From positions 10,743,287 through 10,807,286 of the forward strand of contig CP136061.1 in NCBI GenBank assembly GCA_032622095.1: a DNA stretch of 64,000 nt. The letters run 5' to 3'. Under the pieces are notes generated by a model, which saw nothing but the letters and a program-made list of their open reading frames with translations, did no database searches and was not told where the DNA came from. The position numbers and the translations under genes are program-made. Shown in pieces: positions 13,546 to 25,033 of the stretch (its first letter is position 1; every line of letters begins with the position of its first letter). Source of the stretch: Siphonodentalium dalli. Taxonomy: Eukaryota; Mollusca; Scaphopoda; Gadilida; Siphonodentaliidae.

Positions 13546-14612
13546 AAGGGTTGTTAGGAAAGCCGCTAGAATGGGGGTAAGTCCCAAACCACCGGTATGC
13601 ATACAGGCGATGCCATCCTAAACCACTGGTATGCATACAGGCGATGCCATCCTAAACCACTGGTATGCATACAGGCGATGCCATCCTAAACCACTGGTAT
13701 GCATACAGGCGATGCCATCCTAAACCACTGGTATGCATACAGGCGGTGCCATCCTAAACCACTGGTATGCATACAGGCGATGCCATCCTAAACCACTGGT
13801 ATGCATACAGGCGGACGGGCGGAATGACTAAACCACTGGTATGCATACATGCGATGCCATCCTAAACCACTGGTATGCATACAGGCGATCCTAAACCACT
13901 GGTATGCATACAGGCGATGTAAGTCCTAAACCACTGGTATGCATACAGGCGATCCTAAACCACTGGTATGCATACAGGCGATGCCATCCTAAACCACTGG
14001 TATGCATACAGGCGATGCCATCCTAAACCACTGGTATGCATACAGGCGATGCCATCCTAAACCACTGGTATTCATACAGGCGATGCCATCCTAAACCACT
14101 GGTATGCATACAGGCGATGCCATCCTAAACCACTGGTATGCATACAGGCGATGCCATCCTAAACCACTGGTATGCATACAGGCGATGTAAGTCCTAAACC
14201 ACTGGTATGCATACAGGCGATGTAAGTCCTAAACCACTGGTATGCATACAGGCGATGCCATCCTAAACCACTGGTATGCATACAGGCGATGCCATCCTAA
14301 ACCACTGGTATGCATACAGGCGATGCCATCCTAAACCACTGGTATGCATACAGGCGATGCCATCCTAAACCACTGGTATGCATACAGGCGATGCCATCCT
14401 AAACCACTGGTATGCATACAGGCGATGCCATCCTAAACCACTGGTATGCATACAGGCGATGCCATCCTAAACCACTGGTATGCATACAGGCGATGCCATC
14501 CTAAACCACTGGTATGCATACAGGCGATGCCATTTCTTGGATACATATTGTGCAGGTAGTGATTTAAGACTTACCCCCACTACCCGTGTAGTTTCCTGCC
14601 ACCCTTGAATAT
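13546..14612. mobile_element. non-autonomous element with internal 34-bp tandem array
   Basis: The left end ttcaagggttgttaggaaag..gggggtaagtc is mirrored by the right end gacttacccccactac..ttcctgccacccttgaa. Between them lie about 28 units of 34 bp built on cctaaaccactggtatgcat and acaggcgatgccat. This architecture resembles mollusc elements with tandem-repeat cores inside inverted ends; that comparison is from general knowledge. Confidence 0.75.
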
Positions 14613-14825
14613 TATTATACAAATCAGGTTACAGTCCATTTAATATCTATTTGTTAGTTGTGTTGACAGTATCATTGCGGCGTTTTATAACTTTATCTTT
14701 ATACAATTTTGGCCATGTGCAAGATACTTCACCATTGCTATCATTTGACTATGCGCTACCTAAAATGTGAGCATAATTTCAAATTGAGTATTCCGCCGCC
14801 GCCGATTCTCTTCTTGACATACCTG

Positions 14826-14945
14826 TAGAGTCCTTGTGACTTACTCCACAATATGTATCCAGTAAATGGCATCGCCTTGATGCATACCAGTGGTTTAGGA
14901 CTTATCCTCATTCCAGCGGCTTTGCTAGCAACCCTTGAATTATTT
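14826..14945 (-). mobile_element. partial inverted second copy of the 13.5-kb element
   Basis: Read on the minus strand, this gives ttcaagggttgctagcaaag, a taagtcctaaaccactggta block and gcgatgccatttactggata, matching both the end and the single core unit of the neighbouring element. It has only one core unit, so it may show the pre-amplification state. Confidence 0.75.
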
Positions 14946-15656
14946 CACAACAATACCACTATACAATGCCACAATACAATTTAAAAATCAGCACTATCTC
15001 CTACTCTCAATACATTTTCAGGTTGAGGGTCAGATGTTTTGCTGAAATCCAGGAAAAACTGAGATTTTTTCAACAAAGGATTTATCTAGATCTATCTGGT
15101 GAAAGTGTTTTAATTTCACATATCCTTATCTTCATGGTATATATAATCTGAACAACTATTAAAGGTGGATTATCTCTTTGTAGATATGTATTATAATTAC
15201 CGGGGTATAAAATATCAGATCTGCATCGAAGACTCCTGTCCTATCTATCGATTTATATTAATTTTATTTTGAATATTTTCTGGTCTAAAAAGGTGTGGTT
15301 GTTTAGCTAACGAACAGTATTGGTTACTGTTAACAGAGACCAGAAATTGTATGGTGTAATTTTGTCACAAATAAACATAAATTATACTCATTATCGCTTA
15401 TAACTATCGAATAAAACAATACAACCATTCAATGTGGGATATTTGACATTCGGTACGTAGCCATAGGAACAACCTAATGCTCTCTATCGCATTGTGGTAT
15501 CACCCGAATGGTCTGTTCTAAAATTAGACAAATAAACGATCCCAATAAAATATTCGAAATAAAATCAATATTAATTGATAGAAGCCTTTCCGGACAGGGG
15601 TCTTCAGTTCATATTTATTATTATATAACCACGCAACTATTTCAAAACAATGGATA
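14946..15656. other. unassigned AT-rich sequence
   Basis: No coding or repeat signal was found. Confidence 0.4.
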
Positions 15657-16099
15657 TTAACCCTTTACCCAACAAAACGCCAAAAACGCCCAAAATAAAG
15701 CTTCAACAGCTAAAATAATTCGATCTGTCTCAATAACACCATACAAATATGGATATCATTGGAACCGGTTTATTGACCACATTGTGATGGTTACAGTTAT
15801 GCCCTGTGCCAATGCATTCTCTTATATATGCGAGTCGACCATAGGTCGCCTCGCATATATAAGAGAATGCATTGGCCTAAAAAAAATCTTTTTTTACCAT
15901 TTTTTCTTACATTCTTTAACAATTTTGTAATTTTTTCTTACATTTTTTAACAATTTTCATAATATTTTTCTACATTCTTTGACAATTTGTAATATGTTAA
16001 GCCAATGCATTCTCTTTTATATGCGAGGCGACCTATGGTCGACTCGCATATATAAGAGAATGCATTGGCACAGGGCCGTTCTGTTGGGTAAAGGGTTAA
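15657..16099. mobile_element. TTAA-flanked MITE (piggyBac-like) with two hairpins
   Basis: The element starts ttaaccctttacccaaca and ends tgttgggtaaagggttaa, so the TTAA target and about 15-bp inverted ends are intact. Inside are two near-identical 70-bp palindromes at 15807-15876 and 16001-16069, in opposite orientation around a tract of imperfect ttttacattctttaacaatt repeats. TTAA flanks and CCC-starting ends are typical of piggyBac-type elements. It has no coding capacity. Confidence 0.85.
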
Positions 16100-17145
16100 C
16101 ACATTAACGGTTTGAAACTATCATATTCTTTGTTTATCTTTTAGGTACCAAGTCACTAAAATAAATAATAATTTCACATAACAATCCAATCACCAAATAG
16201 TTTATTTTGGTACCAGCAATTATTGTGATAAAATATTTAAGAAGCGTCTGCTCGTTGGAAATGAGAACACCATTTATATACTTATATGGCATGAAAAATA
16301 TATCCCAATGTAACAGCAATGATTGCATACCAATGATTTTGACATGCGAAATATCACTATTGTTTTATGGGTAACCAATAAGTGGTAAGTGTGTGTCTGA
16401 CCAGGCAACACATCATGTAGGATTAGCGAAAATCACACCTAGCATCCCAGAATGACAGTAACAAGTCATACTGAAATGCTAGCTGACGGCCCGAAAGATT
16501 TTTGATATGTAAAATTAGGATAAGCTGAAAGAAAATTGGCCTGAAACCAATTAGTCATATAACATTGAATCACAAAGTGGTGGTGGTACCAAATGTATGG
16601 ATGACAAGAGAAAGAAGAGGGAATCTGCAAAGCATATGAAAATAGGGGGGAAAAATAAGGGAACAGTGACCCAATTTTGTGCAGATACCTGATTCCTCGT
16701 TCACTTGTCATACATTTAGGACTGAGAGCAGTGGCCCGGAGCGGTTTTATGGAATTTGGAAAATAATTGTGAACATACGCACCAAAATATCTCAATTAAT
16801 AAAACCCAAAAGATAAAATTTATAAATTATAAATGGGATCATCAAAGAAGGAAAAGAGACAAAGTCAATAAGATCTTCATCAGTTGCAAGTTGCTAACCC
16901 GTGCGTGTTAGTGTTCATATCTTTACAGTTTTGTTATGTTATTTCGCGCGAACTCACTTTGAAGGCATTGGATCCCTTTAAATACATTTTCTAGGCAAAA
17001 TACAATAGAAATTGAAGTGGATGTAACTAATGCAACGTTCAAGCTCATCAGGAAATGATGATTATTCCTTTAAATTTTATTTACAAATTGGATTTTTTAC
17101 AACAAAAACGAGGTATGTAAAGCTATTAAGAAGAGGTAGATAAGA
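16100..17145. other. unassigned intergenic sequence
   Basis: A 109-codon minus-strand frame at 16466-16795 has no recognised motif. Nothing else is supported. Confidence 0.4.
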
Positions 17146-17154
17146 CAATACTGC

Positions 17155-19725
17155 GGCCGACCGGCCTCATGTTATAAAACGGGAGAATCGACAGTGGTAA
17201 CGACCGGCCTCATTTTATAAAACGGGAGAATCTACAGTGGTAACGACCGGCCTCATGTTATAAAACGGGAGAATCTACAGTGGTAACGACCGGCCTCATG
17301 TTATAAAACGGGAGAATCGACAGTGGTAACGACCGGCCTCATGTTATAAAACTGGAGAATCGACAATGGTAACGACCGGCCTCATTTTATAAAACGGGAG
17401 AATCGACAGTGGTAACGACCGGCCTCATGTTATAAAACGGGAGAATCGACAGTGGTAACGACCGGCCTCATGTTATAAAACGGGAGAATCGACCATGATA
17501 ACGACCGGCCTCATGTTATAAAACGGGATAATCTACAGTGATAACGACCGGCCTCATGTTATAAAACGGGAGAATCGACAGTGATAACGACCTTCATCGT
17601 GTTATAAAACGGGATAATCGACAGCGATAACGACCGGCCTCATGTTATAAAACGGGTGAATCGACAGTGGTAACGACCGGCCTCATGTTATAAAACGGGA
17701 GAATCGACAGTGGTAACGACCGGCCTCATGTTATAAAACGGGAGAATCGACAGTGGTAACGACCGGCCTCATGTTATAAAACGGGATAATCGACAGTGGT
17801 AACGACCGGCCTCATGTTATAAAACGGGAGAATCGACAATGATAACGACCGGCCTCATGTTATAAAACGGGAGAATCGACAGTGGTAACGACCGGCCTCA
17901 TGTTATAAAACGGGAGAATCGACAGTGATAACGACCTTCATCGTGTTATAAAACGGGATAATCGACAGCGATAACGACCGGCCTCATGTTATAAAACGGG
18001 AGAATCGACAGTGGTAACGACCGGCCTCATGTTATAAAACGGGAGAATCGACAGTGGTAACGACCGGCCTCATGTTATAAAACGGGAGAATCGACAGTGG
18101 TAACGACCGGCCTCATGTTATAAAACGGGATAATCGACAGTGGTAACGACCGGCCTCATGTTATAAAACGGGAGAATCGACAATGATAACGACCGGCCTC
18201 ATGTTATAAAACGGGAGAATCGACAGTGGTAACGACCGGCCTCATGTTATAAAACGGGATAATCGACAGTGATAACGACCGGACTCATGTTATAAAACGG
18301 GAGAATCGACAGTGATAAGGACCTTCATCGTGGTATAAAACGGGAGAATCGACAGTGGTAACGACCGGCCTCATGTTATAAAACGGGAGAATCGACAGTG
18401 GTAACGACCGGCCTCATGTTATAAAACGGGAGAATCGACAGTGATAACGACCGGCCTCATGTTATAAAACGGGGGAATCGACAATGGTAACGACCGGCCT
18501 CATGTTATAAAACGGGTGAATCGACAGTGGTAACGACCGGCCTCATGTTATAAAACGGGATAATCGACAGTGGTAACGACCGGCCTCATGTTATAAAACG
18601 GGTGAATCGACAGTGGTAACGACCGGCCTCATGTTATAAAACGGGATAATCGACAGTAATAACGACGGCCTCATGTTATAAAACGGGTGAATCGACAGTG
18701 GTAACGACCGGCCTCATGTTATAAAACGGGAGAATCGACAGTGGTAACGACCGGCCTCATGTTATAAAACGGGAGAATCGACAGTGGTAACGACCGGCCT
18801 CATGTTATAAAACGGGTGAATCGACAGTGGTAACGACCGGCCTCATGTTATAAAACGGGATAATCGACAGTGATAACGACCGGCCTCATGTTATAAAACG
18901 TGAGAATCGACAGTGATAACGACCTTGATCGTGGTATAAAACGGGAGAATCGACAGTGGTAACGACCGGCCTCATGTTATAAAACGGGAGAATCGACAGT
19001 GGTAACGACCGGCCTCATGTTATAAAACGGGGGAATCGACAATGGTAACGACCGGCCTCATTTTATAAAACGGGAGAATCGACAGTGGTAACGACCGGCC
19101 TCATGTTATAAAACGGGAGAATCGACAGTGATAACGACCGGCCTCATGTTATAAAGCGGGAGAATCGAAAGTGGTAACGACCGGCCTCATGTTATAAAAC
19201 GGGAGAATCGACAGTGGTAACGACCGGCCTCATGTTATAAAACGGGTGAATCGACAGTGGTAACGACCGGCCTCATGTTATAAAACGGGATAATCGACAG
19301 TGATAACGACCGGCCTCATGTTATAAAACGGGAGAATCGACAGTGATAACGACCTTCATCGTGGTATAAAACGGGAGAATCGACAGTGGTAACGACCGGC
19401 CTCATGTTATAAAACGGGAGAATCGACAGTGGTAACGACCGGCCTCATGTTATAAAACGGGGGAATCGACAATGGTAACGACCGGCCTCATTTTATAAAA
19501 CGGGAGAATCGACAGTGGTAACGACCGGCCTCATGTTATAAAACGGGAGAATCGACAGTGATAACGACCGGCCTCATGTTATAAAACGGGAGAATCGAAA
19601 GTGGTAACGACCGGCCTCATGTTATAAAACGGGAGAATCGACAGTGGTAACGACCGGCCTCATGTTATAAAACGGGGAATCTACAGTGATAACGACCTTC
19701 CTCGTGGTATAACACGGAGAATCTA
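17155..19725. repeat. 43-bp satellite array with higher-order structure, about 60 copies
   Basis: The unit is accggcctcatgttataaaa followed by cgggagaatcgacagtggtaacg. A marked variant with accttcatcgtg replacing accggcctcatg recurs near 17590, 17935, 18310, 18922, 19345 and 19695, and blocks of several units between the marks are duplicated with the same single-base variants. This shows amplification of multi-unit blocks. Confidence 0.93.
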
Positions 19726-20285
19726 CAGTGTTTGTGTGATAAGCAAAACACTCATGCGGTATGTAAAGAATGTGATAAGAAAATCAGCACCGTGTCGAGT
19801 ATATACAGTGTGTAATCAGCACCGTGTCGAATATATATAGTGTGTAAAAAAGTGTGCGACAAGCCAAGAAATTCAAAGGTATGCATTTGGATGCCAGTCG
19901 CTAGGCGGACTTGATCCCTCAAATATTCCGAACGAAAATAACCATTCACAGATTGCTTTTCCTCCATAAGTGTTTTATGCTAAAAATGTGTATGTTCCAG
20001 TGGCTACTCGCATACACAAATATAGATATATGGGAGGAATTCCATGCACGATTGTCAGGCAAATGTGCCAGCGCTTGAATGTACACTTTGGTCGAACGGA
20101 TAAGTTAACCCATGTTGAGCCTCGCATATATAAGATAATGCACTAGTGTCATCTGCTTCGGTCTATGTGGGGCTCTCTATGGGTTTGACTGGTGTTGTGT
20201 TACTATATGAGTCCTCACACGTGAGCGTTAATTGGGGGGGGGGGGTCATGACGGCAGCTGCGCCGGTGCAGCATTAAATAGCATG

Positions 20286-20502
20286 TGCCAGTGCATTCTC
20301 TTATATATGCTACTCTCCCATAAGGAGCCTCGCATATATACAAGAATGCACTGGCTTACAAGTTCGAGGTAAATATTGTTAGCCTAATACATTCTCTTAT
20401 ATATGGTAATCTCCCATAAGAAACCTCGCATATATACAAGAATGCACTGGCTTACAAGTTCGAGGTAAATATGGGAGACTCTCGTGTATAAGAGAATGCA
20501 TT
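20286..20502. mobile_element. clustered palindromic hairpin elements
   Basis: Two and a half copies of the dispersed palindrome lie at 20286-20354, 20385-20455 and 20475-20505. They share the linker cttacaagttcgaggtaaat, so this is a small local duplication. Confidence 0.75.
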
Positions 20503-20621
20503 GGTGAAGGGTTTTTGTAACATTTCTCCAGTCATGGAAGGGTGAGCTTACTACGTCTTTAATACAAAACGACCAACAATAGCGAAGACTTCCCTCAGCG
20601 AGAGGAAAACTGGCCACTGAA

Positions 20622-20955
20622 AATCAGCGAGGGGAAGACTGGCTACTGACTAATCAGCGTGGAGAAGACTGGCTACTGACCAATCAGCGAGGGGAAGACT
20701 GGCTACTGACCAATCAGCGTGGAGAAGACTGGCTACTGACCAATCAGCGAGAGGAAAACTGGCCACTGACAATCAGCGAGGGGAAGACTGGCTACTGACC
20801 AATCAGCGAGGGGAAGACTGGCTACTGACCAATCAGCGAGGGGAAGACTGGCTACTGACCAATCAGCGTGAAGAAGACTGGCTACTGACCAATCAGCGAG
20901 GGGAAGACTGGCTACTGACCAATCAGCGAGGGGAAGACTGGCAACTGACCAATCA
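20622..20955. repeat. 30-bp tandem repeat, about 11 copies
   Basis: The unit is aatcagcgaggggaagactg plus gctactgacc. One unit lacks a base, and some have gtggag or gaggaaaac in place of gagggg. Confidence 0.9.
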
Positions 20956-21089
20956 TAGCGAGACGTTAATCGTGCCGGGCAATGAATTATTTAAGAGTTA
21001 TTGTTCTGTTTAGTTGGTTACTCAATGCCTTTCGTTTCTCACGAGGGCTTGTGTTCACCTGAGTTTATATATATTCCAGGTAGTTTATA

Positions 21090-21580
21090 CTGAGTTTTAC
21101 GCCGAGTTTTGTAGTAACTGACGAGTTATGTCGTAGCCCATGAGTAGTGTAGTAAATTCAACAAGTTATGTAGTAATTTGAGGTCACGAGTTGTGTAGCA
21201 GAAAATCAACAAGTGGTGTAGTAAAAAAAAAACATCGACGAGTTTTGCAGTAGCATTTTGTTTTCTTTTCGAACACCCGTTTGGACTTTATACGATACTA
21301 TATATAGTAAAAATCAATGTTCGTTTGTGTAAGATTTGATTGTGTATGGCGGACGTTAATGTATTTGTAGCTCAACTTTATGTTGTCACTTCGGTACAAG
21401 CTCGGCGATTTCTTACCACATAACTCGTTAGCTTGATTTTTACAACTCGTTCGTTTTCTACTACTTAACTCGTGACCTTAAATTACGACATAACTCGTTG
21501 AATTTACTACAAAAATCGTGAGCTACCACCAAACTCGGTGATTGTCACTACAGAAATCTTGAGCTACAAACTCGACGTAA
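21090..21580. repeat. degenerate ACGAGTT/AACTCGT foldback
   Basis: The left half repeats acgagttatgtagta and the right half repeats its inverse, e.g. tacttaactcgtgacctta, so the two halves could pair over about 200 bp each. It looks like an old foldback element. Confidence 0.55.
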
Positions 21581-22016
21581 CGCTGGGCGACGCTCAACGC
21601 GGATCTAGCTGTGGTCATCGGTCTGATTGAAATCACGTGGTGTAAGGTCATCCGATACTTGATCTCCTTCGCATGCATTCCTGTTTGGTTCATTCAAATT
21701 ATGGGCAATGATTTTGTGTATCATGCTTAAAGGTACTCAATTAAATTCGATTATCACCATATAATAAGATTCCAACAACAACAACAACATTCTTAGAAAT
21801 ACCGCTTCAGTTATCAGAATCGATTAATTGCCTAAAAATAACCACTGTCAACTCTAGTCATGCATTGACGTTAAATTCCCATGGCGCCACACTGTGACGT
21901 TACATAAGTTAATGGCCATAGGCGACACATTTAACTTTCCAAATTAAAATAAATTACAGCGACGATTAATTAAAGGGATGTGCAGGATTTTGTCGACTGA
22001 CATAATAAATACGTTA

Positions 22017-22146
22017 TGGACGCTTATTGGTCGGATATGGCGTCATGTGAGGCTCAGCGAGATCAATATTAGTCTCGGCCTACGGCCTCGCCTAATATTG
22101 ATCTCACTTGGCCTCACGTGGCACCATATCCGACCAATAAGCGTCC
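22017..22146. mobile_element. near-perfect 130-bp hairpin
   Basis: The left arm gacgcttattggtcggatat..gatcaatattag is mirrored by the right arm ctaatattgatc..atatccgaccaataagcgtc. A second GAG/CTC palindrome (ctcggcctacggcctcg) forms the loop. The arms are about 55 bp and it is probably a MITE. Confidence 0.75.
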
Positions 22147-22329
22147 CGTAATTTATAATATCAATTATATGGCTGGTAGTGGCTGGCATGCATACACACT
22201 TTAGAGAAGGTACTTTGTGCGTTCAGCCGCTATAAAGAACATGGTTTCTAAAATAAACTCAGTCGGTGAATACGAGCGTACATGTTCCTAAGTTGTGAAA
22301 ACGGGAGATAACTCCATAAGAATATTTTG

Positions 22330-22815
22330 AGACAGGTATGTTCAGCATCTCCCAGAACCTGCGTCCAGTTTCAATGCTAAAGTGTCATGGATCATGACAT
22401 ACGTCTCTGACCAGATTAGCTCCCTGTTCAGTGATTTGATATCACGGACCATAACAACGTATTTGGGCAGATTATGTGACTTTTCAGCGATGTGACGTCA
22501 CGGACTATGAAACTCGTTTATACCAGAGTGCGTCCCATTCAGCGCTGTGACGCCACGGATCACGAAACATTTCTTTTACCAGGTTATGTCCCTTTTATGT
22601 GGCATGATGTCGCGACCATGACAAACGACGTGTTTGACCAGATTGCGTCCCTTTTAGTGCTGTAAGAATACGGATCACGAAACACTTCTTTGACCAGATT
22701 ATGTCCTTTTTATGTGGCATGACGTCACGGGCCATGACAAACGTGTTTGACCAGATTTCGTCCCTTTCAGTGCTGTGGCGTCACGGATCACGGAACACTT
22801 CTTTGACGAGATTAT
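22330..22815 (-). repeat. about 60-bp diverged tandem repeat just past NOTUM stop
   Basis: About eight diverged units follow the pattern gaccagattatgtccctttt, then a TGTGACGTCACGGAtCAtGA-like block. The array begins about 40 bp beyond the NOTUM stop codon, so it is probably in the 3' UTR. Alternate units are more alike, which suggests a two-unit higher-order period. Several carry a palindromic TGACGTCA core, a CRE-like sequence that is probably incidental. Confidence 0.7.
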
Positions 22816-22852
22816 GAAGCTCCTGTCGGAGACGCAGGTCCTCGGCTATTTG

Positions 22853-23127
22853 TCATGCTTTATTCTTAATGAGCGCCATCAGATCGTCTTTATTTATCGG
22901 CTGCAGAACCCGGATGTCCACATCTAGCGCATGCGCTAACACACTAAGGTCAATGCCGTATTTAACGAACAACGAGGTGAAGTCGATTTCTACACTGGTG
23001 TAGCGACTTCTATATTTAGGACATGAGCAGTTACACTGTGGCCACGGACACTTGTCTATCAATCTGTGGTGACAGCTAGCAGCATGGCCATACACGTGAG
23101 CCGCTTTAGACCTCTTGCCACGCCGCC
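22853..23127 (-). CDS. NOTUM: NOTUM terminal coding exon j
   Basis: This 275-nt exon includes the stop. It starts RRGKRSKAAHVYGHAASCHH, then has LIDKCPWPQCNCSCP, matching human LVDSCPWPHCNPSCP, and ends DDLMALIKNKA before TGA at 22853-22855. The conserved cysteines form the C-terminal disulfide block. The acceptor is atcttcag|GG. The first 27 exon bases and the acceptor recur three times upstream among CCCTAA repeats. No canonical AATAAA signal was picked out by eye downstream, so the transcript end is unknown. Confidence 0.94.
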
Positions 23128-25002
23128 CTGAAGATAGAGAAAATGTATAAGATAAGATAAGATGCGATCAATGTTATTTAACTAACCCTAACCCTAACCT
23201 TACATTGTGGCCGCTTTAGACCTCTTTTGCCACGCCGCCCTGAAGATATAGACAACGTATAAGATAAGATAAGATGCGATCAATGTTATTTAACTAACAC
23301 TAACCCTAACCCTAACACTAACCCTAACCCTAACCCTACATTGTGGCCGCTTTAGACCTCTTGCCACGCCGCCCTGAAGATAGAGACAATGTATAAGATG
23401 AGATGCGATCAATGTTATTTAACTAACCCTAAGACTAACCCTAACCCTAAACCTAAACCTTACCCTAACCCCAACCCTAACCCTAACACTAACCCTAAAC
23501 CTAACCCTAAACCTAACCCTAACCCTAAACCTAACCATAAACAACCCTAAACATAACCCTAACCCTAAATCTAACTCTAAACCTAACCCTAAACATAACC
23601 CTAACCCTAACCCTATATCTAAACCTAACCCTAAACCTAACCCTAAACCTAACCCTAAACCTAACGCTAAACCTAAACCTAACCATAACACTAACCCTAA
23701 CCCTACCCCTACATTGTGGCCGCTTTAGACCTTTTGCCACGCCGCCCTGAAGATAGAGACATTGTATAAGATCAGATGAGATGCGATCAATGTTATCTAA
23801 CTAACCCTAAACCTAACCCTAAACATAACCCTAAACATAACCTAAACCTAACCCTAAACCTAACCATAAGCCTAACCCTAAACATAACCATAAACATAAC
23901 CATAAACATAACCCTAAACATAACCCTAAAACATAACCCTGAACATAACCCTAAACATAACCCTAAACATAACCCTAAACATAACCCTAAACATAACCCT
24001 AAACATAACCCTAAACATAACCATTATATAAACACAAGCTCTGAAGAGCTGTTGACATACTTTGAAAAAAATTCTTATATAAATTATACTCACAATCATT
24101 TTAAACTTATACAAGTTGAAATAAATTAACAAGCAGTTTAAAATACCTAATCGTTAAAAGTTAAATTTAGATTTTCAAGTAATTTAAATACCTAATATTT
24201 AATTATTAGAAACATCAGTATAATATCTTTTGCCGCTACAGTAAAAGAAAAGAATTTAGACTTGCTTGAATTTCTGATGTTGGAATGCTCTCAACGGCTA
24301 GACAAAAATGTGAATACATCCTTTAATTAAATTTTAAAGTGGTTGTGGTATTTACCTTTATTTAATAATTCATAGTTACAGTAGGCTGGTTGGGGGTGTT
24401 TAAGGGCTCTGGATTGCTTTCAGTGGCTCCATTTTGGCACCCAATATAGTAACTACAGTTCTATTCCGTATTGTGACGATATAAATATTAATATAGTAAC
24501 TAACTACAGTTCTATTCGGTATTGTGACGATATAAATATTAATATAGTAACTAACTACAGTTCTATTCGGTCTTTTGCCGATGTAAATATTATATAAATA
24601 TTGCACGGCTTGGATGTGACTATGCCAAAATAGTGGTCCGACGGGAGGAATAGGACTATTCCTCCACCTAGGACCACTATTTTGGCACAGTCACTGACAT
24701 ATATATTTATTATATTTTCTCGAACGTGATTCATTCAATTCACAATCATCTATATTACCATGTATTCCCTTTTCCTTGCACAACGATTTTAAAATTTTCA
24801 GTGCAAATTTTGTTGTTTTTTTGCTTGTCGAATTTTCTTCAATAAATTGCCCGGCTTCTAATTAGGCAAATCTTAAATTTTCTTCCTCAGGAATTATTGT
24901 TGCCATTTTGCCTAGCAATGGAAACCGAACATCGTATTTACTGAGGTGTTAGTTCAGGAATTGTTTTTCACAGTATGTCAATATTTTATACGTGTTGTTG
25001 TA

Positions 25003-25033
<31 letters not shown>

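Noticed and set aside
13590-14530. CRISPR array
   Set aside because: Units are contiguous near-identical repeats with no unique spacers, and the DNA is eukaryotic.
22853-23095. Stand-alone 80-residue gene starting MYGHAASC
   Set aside because: It is the C-terminal exon of NOTUM; the Met is internal and the frame continues upstream to the acceptor at 23127.
23160-24020. Chromosome end (telomere)
   Set aside because: The CCCTAA tract is degenerate, short and lies inside an intron with exons on both sides.
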